From Bufo bufo (lineage: Eukaryota; Chordata; Amphibia; Anura; Bufonidae), in assembly GCF_905171765.1 (NCBI RefSeq), contig NC_053390.1, positions 579,416,471 through 579,480,470 of the forward strand: 64,000 nucleotides of DNA, given 5' to 3'. The stretch's first letter is position 1; each line of letters begins with the position of its first letter. Under the pieces are notes generated by a model that saw nothing but the letters and a program-made list of their open reading frames with translations, ran no database searches and had not been told where the DNA came from. The position numbers and the translations under genes were made by a program. Below, one piece after another: positions 42,364 through 54,033 of the stretch.

Positions 42364-43631
42364 TCGTCAGATCATTTTAGATCTTTACGCTGGTAGGGGG
42401 GCACATTTTTTATATATACGGGTAGTGAGTGGGGCTAGAAACATTAACAATGTTTTTGTTTGTAAAATTGGGGCATATTAGCCCCAATATGGGAGGGGTT
42501 TGTGTTAGCCCCATCTATTTTCAGCCCGAAATATTGCGACTTTGCCTGAACTGTCTTTGAATATCAGGGACAATCCCAGCAAATGTAGGACAGCTGGCAA
42601 CTATGTAGGCATGGGGGCCCCATTCATATTCTTGCTATGGGGCCCAATGATTTATATGTACGCCCCTGCCTGGAGGAGCTGCAGAGTTCCACAGCAGAGA
42701 CTGGAGTATCTGTACATAGGACGACTATAAGCCGTACGCTCCATAGAGTTGGGCTTTATGGCAGAGTGGCCAGAAGAAAGCCATTACTTTCAGCTAAAAA
42801 CAAAAAGGCACATTGTGAGTTTGCGAAAAGGCATGTGGGAGACTCCCAAAATGTATGGAGGAAGGTGCTCTGGTCTGATGCGACTAAAATTTAACTTTTT
42901 GGCCATCAAAGAAAATGTTATGTCTGGCGCAAACCCAACACATTCACCCAAAGAACATCATCCCCACATTGAAACATGGTGGTGGCAGCATCATGCTGTG
43001 GGGATGTTTTTCAGCAATTTGGACTGGGAAACTGGTCAGAGTTGAGGGAAAGATGGATAGTGCTAAATACAGGGATATTCTTGAGCAAAACCTGTCCCAC
43101 TCTGTGCGTGATTTGAGGCTAGGACGGAGGTTCACCTTTCAGCAGGACAATGACCCCAAACACAGGGGAAACATGTAAATGTGTTGGAATGGCCTAGTCA
43201 AAGCCCAGATCTCAATCCAATAGAACATCTGTGGTCAGACTGAAAGATTGCTGTTCACAAATGCAAACCATCCAACTTGAAGGAGTTGGAGCAGTTTTGC
43301 AAGGAGGAATGGGCAAAAATCTCAGTGGTAAGATGTGGCAAGCTCATAGAGACTTATCCAAAGCGACTTGGAGCTGTGATTGCCGCAAAAGGTGGCTCTA
43401 CAAAGTATTGACTTTAGGGGGGTGAATAGTTATGCACATTGACTTTTTCTGTTATTTTGTCCTATTTTTTGTTTGCTTCACAATAAAAATTAAAAAACAT
43501 CTTTAACGTTGTGGGCATGTTCTGTAAATTAAATGGTGCAAATCCTCAAACAATCCATGTTAATTCCAGGTTGTGAGGCACCAAAACATGAAAAAAGTCA
43601 AGGGGGGTGAATACTTATGCGAGACACTGTA

Positions 43632-44277
43632 GCTGATGGCAGTTGAAGGATGGAACTGAGCATGTGCATCGACCTTAGCATGGTAGACAGAGAAATAAGG
43701 AAAAGAGCAAACAGCAGGTGGCGCTATACAGATACATTTTATTGAATAAACTCAGTGGCTGTAATACATTTTTAAATACATACAATTACAAAAGTAGATA
43801 CAGGTGACATTTTGAAATAATTAGGATATTTTCCATTCGACAACCCCTTTAACATTCTGACCAGTCAATTTAGACATTTAAAAATAAATTGTACACTTCC
43901 CGAAAAGTTTAAAAAAAGGAAGCACAAAAGCTGAGCAATCAAATGTTAACAACACAGAAAGTCTCAACAATAACCGGGAACATTCCCTGTGATGCACAGC
44001 TATTTGACGTGTTCAATGTGTTGTCCCTGGTGCTGAGCACAGAACTTTGAAGTTTTGAACTTTCTGGTCTTCTTTGAAAGGCTACATGACCCCCTTCCCA
44101 TGGGAAAAATTTACCCTTGATTCAATATGGCGGCTTTCAAGATGTTGGCTATGTTCCAGACGAAGCCTAAAAGATAGACCCCTCCCCCATTACTTGCTGG
44201 GGTATTCAGATATTTCATTTTCTCTTTAATTTATGAAATAAAAGGGTGTCCTGAGACTTTTGACTCACCCTGTATAA
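43632..44277. other. Unannotated stretch ending in a mariner-like terminus
   Basis: The last part, GTGTCCTGAGACTTTTGACT then CACCCTGTA (to 44274), resembles the terminal repeat of a mariner element. No matching left end was located. The rest is non-coding. Confidence 0.4.
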
Positions 44278-44425
44278 GGGTACAGCCACACAGTCAGGTT
44301 TCTGCAAACTGTTTTGAAAGCCAAAACCAGGAGTGAATTGAAAAAAATAAATAAAAATTGTATCTGTCTTTTATACTTTCTCTTCTTTTATGATTCACTT
44401 CGGATTTTGACCGTATGGCCGTACC
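44278..44425. repeat. Short Harbinger-type MITE
   Basis: GGGTACAGCCACACAGTCA and TGACCGTATGGCCGTACC are imperfect inverted partners, flanked by TAA at 44275-44277 and TTA at 44426-44428. Confidence 0.65.
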
Positions 44426-44747
44426 TTAAGTCTTTCCTTTGTATTTCTCATTCTCTTTCAAGCCATTTCTGATTTTAGGTAAAAAATCTGCCACAAAAGG
44501 TCGTGAGACACATTATTTATTAGATTAATACAATATAATTGAAAAGGTTGGCTATCCTACAATAGGCTCATAGAACAGTATACAATGCTCTATTATATTA
44601 CAGGGCTCACTTTTTAGAGGGATTAGCAGGATTATTTGCTGGGTCTCTTTATTCTAACCATTGTTGGATAGACATGCAACAAGAGTACATGAAAGACAGA
44701 CAGGTAAAAATAAATGCATTAGTTTGCATAAAATCTTTTTTCCATTC
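44426..44747. other. Unannotated stretch
   Basis: AT-rich and non-coding. Nothing is recognised. Confidence 0.4.
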
Positions 44748-44750
44748 TTA

Positions 44751-45204
44751 GGCCTCATGCACACGACCGTTGTGTGCATCCGCGTCCGTTCCGTAATTTT
44801 TCACAGTTTAGCGGAGGTACCATTCATTTCTATGGAGCTGTGAAAAAAAACTGATAGTCCTCAGTTTTTTCTCCGCGTCCATGATCCGTGATTCCAGTCC
44901 GTCAAAAAAATATAACCTGTCCTATTCTTGTCAGTGGAAAACGGAGGACGGACCCATTCAAGTCAATGGGTCCATCAAAAAAAACGGATGCAAAACTGGT
45001 ATGTCATCCGTGTCCGCTTCCGTGTCCGTTTTTTCTACAAGACCATGGTGCAATAAAATTACACTTTTCATTAACCTTCCTTTTTTTCCCCCTGTCAGAC
45101 AAAAAAAAGGAAGACACAAGGAAACACAACTGAAGCAAAATCGGACACGGACCACTGAAGCCAAATCACTGACAGTGAAAAAACACTGTCGTGTGCATGA
45201 GGCC
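44751..45204. repeat. Harbinger-type MITE with TTA duplication
   Basis: GGCCTCATGCACACGAC and GTCGTGTGCATGAGGCC are exact inverted partners. TTA flanks both sides (44748-44750 and 45205-45207). The interior shows repeated GTCCGTTTT/GGACACGGA motifs. 454 bases long and non-coding. Confidence 0.92.
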
Positions 45205-45207
45205 TTA

Positions 45208-45494
45208 TATTTATAACATGCATTTCTTATTTATATAATACTTTCATGTATTTTCTTACTCAACATTTTTTTAACTCTGTGTATCTGGTTAAAGGCACAT
45301 TTCGGCTGCTTGTTCAGTGGAGGTGAAACTCGGCAGTTACATGCAGTGACCATCTCCACAGTATGAGGACGAGCGGTCCATATTGCCATCGCTCGTCCAC
45401 ATACAGCTGCATTGTTTCTGGACAACAGCGGAAACGAGCGTTCACAGTAACTTCCATTCCCCACAAACTGCCTGTCTAAATCTACCTTTACAAG

Positions 45495-45496
<2 letters not shown>
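45208..45496. other. Unannotated spacer
   Basis: Non-coding. GACGAGCG and CGCTCGTC form a small inverted pair near 45368-45396. Confidence 0.4.

Positions 45497-45542
<46 letters not shown>
45497..45542. repeat. TA dinucleotide microsatellite
   Basis: About 22 uninterrupted TA units, ending exactly at the start of a solo LTR. Confidence 0.98.
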
Positions 45543-45545
<3 letters not shown>

Positions 45546-46118
45546 AGGAAGGCGCAAGGGGCCGTCATTGATGGAAGGTATTTGTCACCGAGATTCCTGG
45601 CCTCGGTGAGATAAGAGCCGGTAGTTTTAAGTGTCAGCGGCAGCTAGTGCTTACTGACACTGTTTTGTTGTTAGTATTGCTGTAAAGTCTATCCAGGCAG
45701 GCTCTTACTGGGAGTAGCCAAAGTGCTGGGTGGGTGGCTTCTCTCCAGGCCGGGTCTTTTTGGCCTATATAAAACCCAGCCAGCAGTCTCAGCTGGGTGT
45801 GGTTTTTCCTCCATCTGACAGAGAAGCTGGGGAGTCTCTGTGTTTTGGGACCTGTGAATTTGTGCCGTGCTAATGGGCTGAGAGACGCATGCCGGGAAAC
45901 AGTCCCCTAAAGCCTGCTGTGGACTGTGGATGGAAAACTGATAACTAGGTGAATATTTAGTTCTATGGACATTGCATGGTGTGAACAAACACCAAGACCA
46001 TGAACGGTCATTTTGTTTTTCCTTATGTATGAATAAACACCGAACTGTTTACGTTAAAGACTTTGTGATTGCCTCTATACTGCGTCTGCTAGCCTGTCTA
46101 CCAGAGCAAAACCCCACA
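45543..46118 (+). mobile_element. Solo LTR (family shared with 63086-63552)
   Basis: It runs from TGTAGGAAGG to AAAACCCCACA, bounded by TG/CA and ATAT on both sides. A TATATAAAA box lies at 45766 and an AATAAA signal at about 46032, giving plus orientation. Its second half (CCCCTAAAGCCTGCTGTGGA, GCCTCTATACTGCG, CTACCAGAGC) matches the LTR at 63086. No internal retroviral or Gypsy sequence is attached, so it probably arose by LTR-LTR recombination. Confidence 0.82.
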
Positions 46119-46123
46119 ATATA

Positions 46124-47731
46124 CAGTGGATATAAAAAGTCTACATACCCCTGTTAAAAAGTCAGGTTTCTGTGATGTAAAAAAATGAGACAAAGATAAA
46201 TAATTTCAGAACTTTTTTCACCTTTAATGTGACCTATAAACTGTACAACTCAATTAAAAAACAAACTGAAATCTTTTAGGTAGAGGGAAGAAAAAATATA
46301 CAAATAAAATAATATGGTTGCATAAGTGTGCACACCCTTAAACTAATACTTTGTTGAAGCACCTTTTGATTTTATTACAGCACTCAGTCTTTTTGGGTAT
46401 GAGTCTATCAGCATGGCACATTTTGACTTGGCAAGATTTGCCCACTCTTCTTTGCAAAAACACTCCAAATCTGTCAGATTGCGAGGGCATCTTCTGTGCA
46501 CAGCCCTCTTCAGATCACCCCACAGATTTTCAATCGGATTCAGGTCTGGGCTCTGGCTGGGCCATTCCAAAACTTGAATCTTCTTCTGGTGAAGCCATTC
46601 CTTTGTTGATTTGGATGTATGCTTTGGGTCGTTGCCATGCTGAAAGATGAAGTTCCTCTTCATGTTCAGCTTTCTAGCAGAAGCCTGGAGGTTTTGTGCC
46701 AATATTGACTGGTATTTGGAACTGTTCATAATTCCCTCCAGCTAAAGAAAAACAGCCACAAAGCATGATGCTGTCACCACCATGCTTCACTGTGGGTATG
46801 GTGTTCTTTTGGTGATGTCACTGTTGTTTTTGGCATCAAACATATCTTTTGGAATTATGGCCAAAAAGTTCAACCTTGGTTTCATCAGACCATAACACCT
46901 TTTCCCACATGCTTTTGGGAGACTTCAGATGTGTTTTTGCAAAATGTAGCCTGACTTGGATGTTTTGATTCGTAAGGAAAGGCTTTGGTCTTGCCACTCT
47001 ACCCCATACCCCAGACATATGAAGAATACGGGAGATTGTTGTCACATGTACCACACAGCCAGTACTTGCCAGATATTCCTGCAGCTCCTTTAATATTGCT
47101 GTAGGCCTCTTGGTAGCCTTCCAGACCAGTTTTCTTCTCGTCTTTTCATCAATTTTAGAGGGACATCTAGTTCTTGGTAATGTCACTGTTGTGCCATATT
47201 TTCTTAACTTGATGATGACTGTCTTCACTGTGTTCCATGGTATATCTAATGTCTTGGAAATTATTTTGTACCCTTCTCCTGACTGATACATTTTAACAAT
47301 GAGATCCCTCTGATGCTTTGGAAGCTCTCTGTGGACCATGGCTTTTGCTGTGGGATGCGACTAAGAAGATTTCAGGAAAGACCAACTAGAGCAGCTGAAC
47401 TTTATTTGGGGTTAATCAGAGGCACTTTAAATGATGGCAGATGTATGCTGACTCCTATTTAACATGACTTTGAATGTGATTGTTTAATTCTGAACACAGC
47501 TACATCCCCAGTTATAAGAGGGTGTGCACACTTATGCAACCACATTATTTTAGTTTTTTTTTTTTCTTCCCTCCACCTAAAAGATTTCAGTTTGTTTTTC
47601 AATTGAGTGGTACAGTTATAGGTCACATTAAAGGTGGAAAAAGTTCTGAAATTATTTATCTTTGTCTAATTTTTTTACAGCACAGAAACCTGACATTTTA
47701 ACAGGGGTGTGTAGACTTTTTATATCTACTG
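46124..47731 (-). mobile_element. Tc1-like transposon, minus strand
   Basis: CAGTGGATATAAAAAGTCTA at the left and the inverted TAGACTTTTTATATCTACTG at the right, flanked by TA (46122-46123 and 47732-47733). 1608 bases. The long terminal repeats pair for over 80 bases with some changes. Confidence 0.95.
46343..47339 (-). pseudogene. Tc1-like transposase pseudogene, with a changed catalytic residue
   Basis: It starts MVHRELPKHQRDLIVKMYQS at 47339. The paired-like DNA-binding region (YKIISKTLDIPWNTVKTVI and VVHVTTISRILHMSGVWGR) is followed by WSDETK (first Asp). The frame stops at about 46836. The rest lies in another frame from about 46829 to 46343, with NPIENLWGDLKR (Glu) and the ending GASTKY. 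Where intact relatives have Asp in the motif Q-D-N-D-P-K-H, this copy reads FQHGNDPKHT, so the second catalytic Asp is replaced by Gly. One frameshift and at least one stop are present. Confidence 0.92.
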
Positions 47732-47733
47732 TA

Positions 47734-48072
47734 TATATATCTATATATTATGCACTTCATGTTATTGTTGTGTCCATTGTCTCAGTTTCCCAGCCATTAA
47801 AGCTATTTACTTAATAACTACAGGGTTTCATGTCCTGAACACATATACTTGAAACTGGGATATGCAAATAATGTAATCTTTGTAAAATAAAGGAGAGGAT
47901 TAATATGGGAGTGTAAGCAAAGATGAAATACATCATGCATGTCCATTTCCTTCTTCTCCACGTGAGTCATGCTAAGGACTTGATGTATTTAATAACTAAT
48001 GTAGGTATATCCCTTCCTCAACACTGTTTATCTATTAGATTACAGAGATTTATAGTAATTTGCCTGTTAAAC
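47734..48072. other. Unannotated spacer with short AT-rich tract
   Basis: Nothing is recognised except TA-rich sequence at 47732-47750. The bases AAGATCTGTC at 48073-48082 are the left target duplication of the LINE. Confidence 0.5.
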
Positions 48073-48235
48073 AAGATCTGTCTGAGGGGGGCGTGGCCAA
48101 CTGCCGACATGGCCGGACGTGTCTGAGAGCAGCTCCGGCTCCCACCATTGATCCTGACTAATTCTGCAGCTTGTAATCCAGCCTTTTCACCCAGAACCGG
48201 TGCCCAGGAGCCCTAGGAAACCGAGCATCCTGATT

Positions 48236-49128
48236 ATGGGTCCTAGCAAGGCGCAACAGGCGGCTGACCGCCTTAAAGAGTTCGCTCGCCAGGAGACACA
48301 ACATGGCGCCGCCGCCACTTCTTCTCCTCGTGCGCCACAGACCAGAGGGCAGTCCGCACAACTCTTGCCGACGGAGACTGAGGGAGAACCTGATTTTACC
48401 CTGCAATCTTCCCACAGTCAGATAATGGCAGCTATCATGGGGTGCCAGTCTTCCCTTACAGGCAAGATAGAGGAGGTCAGAGTAGACCTTGGCCTCCTAC
48501 GTCATGATGTCTAGCAGCTGAGAGAGCGGATCCGGCATACTCAGGAGCGAGTATCTGAGCTGGAGGACTTAACGAGGCCCCTAATGGCTAGAGTATCTGC
48601 TGTTGAAGGCGCGGTTGAATTGTGGTGCCAGAAATGCGATGACCTCGAAAACCGTGCGAGGAAAAATAATATACGCATACTTGGCATGCCTGAGAGGGCG
48701 GAGGGATCTGACCCCTCTACATTTTTGGAATCTTGGTTCAAATCTACGTTCCCTGATGTGACTTTCTCCATGGCCTTCGCAGTAGAGAGAGCCCATCGTG
48801 TCCCGGCCCGGATGCCCCTAGACCGCTCCTCGCCTGCATGCTTAATTGGTGAGACCGCAATCATTTGTCCAAGGCAAGATTGAAACAAACCATCACCTTG
48901 GGATCAGCAAACATCTCCCTGTACCCAGATTTCTTGGCGGAATTGCAAAAGAAACGGGCTACATTTGCCTCCATCAAGAAGCGCCTGCGAGATCTCAACT
49001 TGCAATACTCAATGGCCTAACCCGCCCGCCTAAGAGTCCTGGATGGAGGGAAATCGCATTTCTTCAACAACCCCAGGGAAGCCGAGGATTGGCTCTCCGT
49101 GAGACCCCGGAATTCGCCCCAGAGATGA
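48236..49128 (+). pseudogene. LINE ORF1 protein, broken
   Basis: Reads MGPSKAQQAADRLKEFARQ from 48236. A TAG stop lies at 48512-48514, and the same frame then continues with a heptad-like region (RVSELEDLTRPLMARVSAVE) and the RRM-like core with DDLENRARKNNIRILGMPE near 48640. After a frame change near 48850-48900 the C-terminal domain follows (ELQKKRATFASIKKRLRDLN, and FFNNPREAEDWL near 49060), ending at 49128. A further in-frame TAA lies at about 49018. The family role is RNA-binding trimer formation. Confidence 0.85.
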
Positions 49129-49601
49129 GGTGACACTTATTTAAGCAGGGCTCTAAGTTGCTGTTTGGGTCCGGACATACCTTCCCTTTTTTCTCTACTA
49201 TGGGTTATTTGTTTTATTAGGACCACATGCGGCTGATGATCATCTGGACCAGCGGATGTGAGAGGCCCGCAAAGTCTGCTAGGTCATTCTGTAGGTACTG
49301 TTTCAGCCGACTTATGTTACAAGCAATCATATTTGTTTGGGGAGTCCATTCTCTCACCTGCACTAGTTTGTTCCACCTCTACACTGTGCAGGTCCCCCAC
49401 CTCTATGGCCTCTGATAGTGCCTGTTCAATTTTTGTTCTCTACCCAGTTTGTTGGGTTCTCATGTTGGGTTATCTGTTTTACTGTGTTTCTGTGACTTGG
49501 TGCACCATTTATTGCTGTGGTATACATCACTATTGTAGCCTTATACTCTGTGACTATGGGTTTCCTGGATCCATTCTTCGATTCATTATACTCCAACACT
49601 C

Positions 49602-52600
49602 ATGACTAATGTAACAGTTATGTCTTGGAACGTGCGCTGTCTGGGAGGCCCCAGGAAGCGTAAGGCAATATTCGCCCATGTCCGCAGGTATAATCCGCAT
49701 ATTCTATGCCTCCAGGAAAACCCATCTTACAGCTGAAACAGGGAGTAGACTACATAAACCGTGGGCACAATGGGTGGCCAGTGCATTTGGTAGTTCTTAT
49801 TCTAGAGGGGTGTCCATGATTGTTCACCGTTCTGTTAGATGGGAGCTACATCAGGAATTGATTGACCCTGAGGGCAAATACATCTTCGTGTATGCACACA
49901 TGAGCGGTGTCCCCTATGTTATACTAAACTTGTATATTCCTCCTCCTGCCAACCTCTCTGTCCTCCAGGCTGCGGCGGGTTTTGCACTTCAATTCCCGTC
50001 GGCCAGGTTGCTGTGTATGGGAGATCTCAATTTAGTGGTGGACGAGTCACTGGATAGGTTCCAGGCCACTCCCCGTAGTGGCATTGCCCGCATGAGTGAC
50101 ACGTTACGTAAACGCTTTATTTCGGAGCTGGGGTGGCTGGACGTATGGAGGGAGAGAAATCCTACCAGTAGGGAGTTTTCTTGCTTCACGCCCTCCAGAG
50201 GGGCATTGTCCCGTATTGACTACTTGCTAAGTGATGCGCAAGCTTATTCAATGATCAGCGATATAAAATATGGGCCTCAGGGACCGTCTGATCATGCACC
50301 TGTTGTGGGAACGCTAGCTTCGACTGACGGGGTGTCGCGTTGTCACAGACTCCGCATTCACCCGTTCTGGCTCTCCCTGATGACCAAAAATGACCAGATA
50401 CTGGATCAGTTGCGAATATTTTTGGACCTGAACAAAAACGGGGATAGTGATACCCTCATCTTGTGGGATACCCTGAAAGCTTTCTTGAGAGGCTGCATTA
50501 AATCCTCAATTTCATATATCAAGAAGGCTGCGAGGCTTAAAGAGGAGGAGTTGGGTACACTTTGCAGGTCAGCCGAGCACAAATATGTTTCAGATCCCAC
50601 GGAGGAGAACAGATTAGATTGGATGCTAACGGGTAGACAATACATGCTATGTTTACAGGAAAAGAGTGACCGTAAGTTGCTCTTTCTCACACAGCAGGCA
50701 TTTGAACATGGTAACAAAACAGGGAAAGTATTGGCTCAGGTCGTGCGGCGCAATATGGCCCCTCCTGTGCTTCGCATACAGGATGCAGGGGGTGATGCGG
50801 TTGAAGATCCCAGTGGGCTCTTGAATAGATTTAAAGAAATCTACAGCGAATTATACACCTCAAGGTCCCAGTATACCCCATCTGAGCTTGAAACATATCT
50901 TGGGGAGGTATCTCACCCTCAATTATCCCCTCTGGATAAGGGGCTTCTTGATGAGGAGATTACACTTGAAGAGGTCATTGCAGCAATCAAAGGTCTGAAT
51001 CTGGGGAAGTCCCCTGGCCCCGATGGCATTACTCTCAAAGTATATTCTAAATATGCGGATGTCCTGGGACCTCAGCTGCTCGAGATGTATGTTGCTTCCC
51101 TAGAGAGAGGTCATCTCCCTGACTCATTATATAAAGCCTCTATTGTGATACTTTTGAAACCTGATAAGAACCCATTAGAATGCGGATCTTATTGTCCAAT
51201 TTCCCTTTTGAACCTCGATTAAAAAAAATTAACCAAGATTCTTGCAAATAGATTGAACAAAGTAATCACCTCCATAGTGCACGAGGACCAATCCGGCTTC
51301 ATACCAGGTCGCTCTACTTCCAGCAACATCAGGAAGACCCAGATAATTGCACAGGTTGGCTGTGCAGCTGGCAATCAATGGGCCTTTGCCGCGTTAGACA
51401 CGGCCAAGGCATTTGATTCTATCGAATGGCCCTTTCTGCTGCAGGTGCTAGAAAGCTTTGGCTTCGGTCCAACCTTTGTTAATTGGATCCGGGTGCTATA
51501 TTGTCAGCCCACAGCTAATATCTTAATTAACGGCTCCCTGTCCACTACCTTTCAATTGAATCGCGGAACCTGGCAGGGGTGCCCTTTGTCCCCCCTATTA
51601 TTCGCAGTGGCCATAGAACATCTAGCCATCAGGGTACGTCAGGATGCCATCTACAGGGGGATATCCGCGGGGGGCAGTGGGGACAGATTGGGGTTATACG
51701 CGGATGATTTCATATTGTATATGGATGAGGTGGAGACATCCCTGCCGAGGGCAATTTAGCTCATCGATTTCTTTGGCCATTTCTCGGGCCTACGCATTAA
51801 TTGGTCCAAGTCGGCCCTCATGCCCTTATGGTCCCCGAGTTGGCCTCCTATATATCACAATCTGATGGTGGTGGACCGTTTTAAGTACCTGGGCCTCATT
51901 ATCACTAAAGACCCCCGCTATGTCACATCAGCTTAATATTGTCCCTATAGAGTGCTATGCTGCAGACAAGTTCAAGGCCTGGGCCACCCTGCCTTTATCC
52001 ATAATGGGTTGATTGAATCTCATCAAAATGGTGTTCCTGCGCAAAGCGCTATATTTGTTGGAACACGCCTGCACCCCAGTTCCGAGATGCTTTTTTGATC
52101 GCCTACACTCTATTATCACAACTTTTGTGTGGGGTAAAGAAAGGAGGAAACTGTCTTTGACCACTTTACAGAGGGTTGGCAGCAGGGAGGGGCAGCTTTG
52201 CCCGACCTGTTTTTATACTTCTTGGCAGGTCAGCTGAGATTTCTGACCACTTGGTTCTCACAGTCGTCTCTCCCGAACTCAGAGTGGCCAGTTTTGTAAA
52301 ACCTTCAGGCCATCACTGGCCGAGTACTACCTGCGCACAGGCTGGCTCATCAGGTTTGGAGGGCTGCAAAACTCCAACAATACCACTACCTCCCCGATGC
52401 TGTTACACTGTGGGACAATCCCATATTCCAACACTTTATGCACTGTAAAGGGAGATCTGTATGGGGAAATTATGGTATTCTCACCCTGAGGGATTTATAT
52501 GAAAATGGTATACTATTTTCTTTTACTCAGCTTCAGGAGAAGGCAGGAGTCATACGCTATCATTTCTATAGATACTTGCAGTTGTGACACGCCTTAACTG

Positions 52601-54033
52601 CGCAATTCCACAACAACACACGAGCCATTTCTAAGTATCCATTGATTGGCGTACTCAACATCAGGGGCCGAGGGGTATGATATCAGCTCTATATACTCAC
52701 CTTCTTGACCTTAAAATACGATCCAAACCTTTGTCAGTGGAAACCAGGTGGAAGGAGCGGATATCACAGCTCACTGATGAAGAATGGTCTGAGGCTTTAA
52801 GTGCGCCGTCTAGTGTTTCACCCTCCCTTAATAACAGGCTGATTCAGCTTTTTATACTCCACAGGAGTTATTTAACTCCAACCAGGTTGTACAAGATGGG
52901 CAGGATAGATCACACGAGATGCCACAGATGCGCTCAGGTTAATACAGATTTTTGGCATCTTCTGTGGGATTGTCATTATATACAGTCCTTCTGGAAAGGG
53001 ATTGTGCACACTCTGTCCTCTATGATAGCTGATGTTGTACCCCTTTTTCCCAAGGCGTGTCTTCTGGATGTAGTGGAGAACGATAACCGTACACTATACG
53101 TATGCACCTTCCTGAGAGAAACCTTGTTCTTGGCCAGGAAGGCCATAGCTGTAACGGGGTTCCGAAGGTGCACTCGGTCCCCCATTAGCCGCAGACCTGC
53201 TGCTTAGCTTCGGGAGCGAGGATCTGTGTTTGACCTCGTTCCCAGGGCGGCTTTACTAGCTGGGTGGCTCCCTGCTCCTAAGTCTGCCTTGAGCGCCGAG
53301 CTGATCACTCGGTGCTCGACTGGTTGGTCTGTCGGTCATGTGACGCTGGCCACGTCACATGACCCTCACTCCCCACTATAAATACAGGAAGCCTGCTGGC
53401 CACAGGTTGCCTGTTAATTTAGATTCCACCTGTGGTTTTGTCTTTCCTGGCGTACTTACCTCCTGCTGAATTCCTGACGATCCTCTGCCTGCTCATTGTG
53501 TACTTTGCTGCTCTCCTGGTATTCTGACCCCGACCTCCTGCTGACGATCCTCTGCTGACTCCTTTGGTACTACACGACTCTCCTGGTATTTATGACCCCG
53601 ACTTCTCCTGACTATTCTCTGCTTGCTCCATTTGTACTTTGTAGCTTTCCTGATATTGACTCGGTCCGTTCACGTTCTGTTGTTGGTCTGTCTGTCATCC
53701 CTGCACTTAGTCCAAGCTAGGGATTGCCGTCCAGTTGTCCCCTGTCATTAGGACTCGCGAGGCAAGTAGGCAGGGCCAGGGGTAAGGGTGGAGCGCAGTG
53801 GTCACTTCCCTCCCCCCTGTGTGTGAGTGTACGCGACCGTCACAATAGCGCTTCGATGGATGGCAGACAGGCCTCCGACCTTAGGTCAGTGGAAGGCACT
53901 GGTCAACCAAATATTAACCTTTGAAAATATAATGTATAGCCATAGGAAATGCCCTCAAAAGTTTGAGAAGATCTGGGGATCCTGGTACTCCTTTCCGATT
54001 ACGGTGCTCCAATCTCATATGCACGCCGCTTAA
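49602..54033 (+). pseudogene. LINE ORF2: endonuclease, reverse transcriptase and zinc knuckle, broken and split by an LTR
   Basis: It starts near ATG 49602 with VMSWNVRCLGG and ILCLQE (apurinic endonuclease motifs), then shifts frame near 49700. The long frame to 51222 has GDLNLVVD, DYLLSDAQ and SDHAPVV (endonuclease core), and KSPGPDGIT (RT). Stops occur at 51220-51222 and 51757-51759. Between them lie FIPGRSTSSNIR, ALDTAKAFDSIE, GCPLSPLLFA and the catalytic YADD near 51700. Frames are degraded at 51900-52670. From 52677 the C-terminal domain has a zinc knuckle CHRC-x8-H-x4-C (HLLWDC). It is cut at 53149 by a solo LTR and finishes at 53850-54033 (ALRWMADRPPTLGQW). Confidence 0.92.
53150..53844 (+). 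mobile_element. Solo LTR inserted in LINE ORF2
   Basis: It runs TGTAACGGGG to CGACCGTCACA with a perfect 5-bp duplication ATAGC on both sides (53145-53149 and 53845-53849). A TATAAATA box at 53377 indicates plus orientation. No internal sequence remains. The duplicate CTGACGATCC/CTCTGCTGACTCC phrases near 53470-53560 suggest internal short repeats. Confidence 0.93.

Larger units (their letters stand above)
39482..42668 (+). mobile_element. Non-autonomous hAT element nested in the Tc1 element
   Basis: The ends CAGTGGCGTAC and GTACGCCCCTG are inverted partners with one mismatch. The flanking 8-mers CCTGTAGG (39474-39481) and CCTGGAGG (42669-42676) differ at one base and fit an 8-bp hAT duplication within the Tc1 transposase frame. 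No transposase of its own is seen. It contains another Tc1 element and a MITE. A related terminus occurs near 1322. Confidence 0.88.
39228..43411 (+). pseudogene. Tc1-like transposase split by a hAT insertion
   Basis: The N-terminal part starts MKTKELSKQVRDNVVEKY at 39228, with helix-turn-helix segments (YKKISKSMMIPRSTIKSII), and breaks off near 39473. The reading resumes at about 42670 with ELQSSTAETGVSVHRTTISR, the second DNA-binding subdomain. WSDATK (first catalytic Asp) is followed by frame changes near 42890, then [25 protein letters not shown] (second Asp) near 43140 and NPIEHLW (Glu) near 43215. It ends GGSTKY at about 43411. At least one further stop lies at about 43241. Confidence 0.92.
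38825..43629 (+). mobile_element. Tc1-like transposon (outer element of a nest)
   Basis: The left end CAGTGCCTTACAGAAGTATT and the inverted right end ATACTTATGCGAGACACTG are flanked by TA (38823-38824 and 43630-43631). Removing the hAT insertion (39482-42668 plus its 8-bp duplication) leaves about 1.61 kb, normal for a Tc1 element. Its transposase is split by that insertion. Confidence 0.95.
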
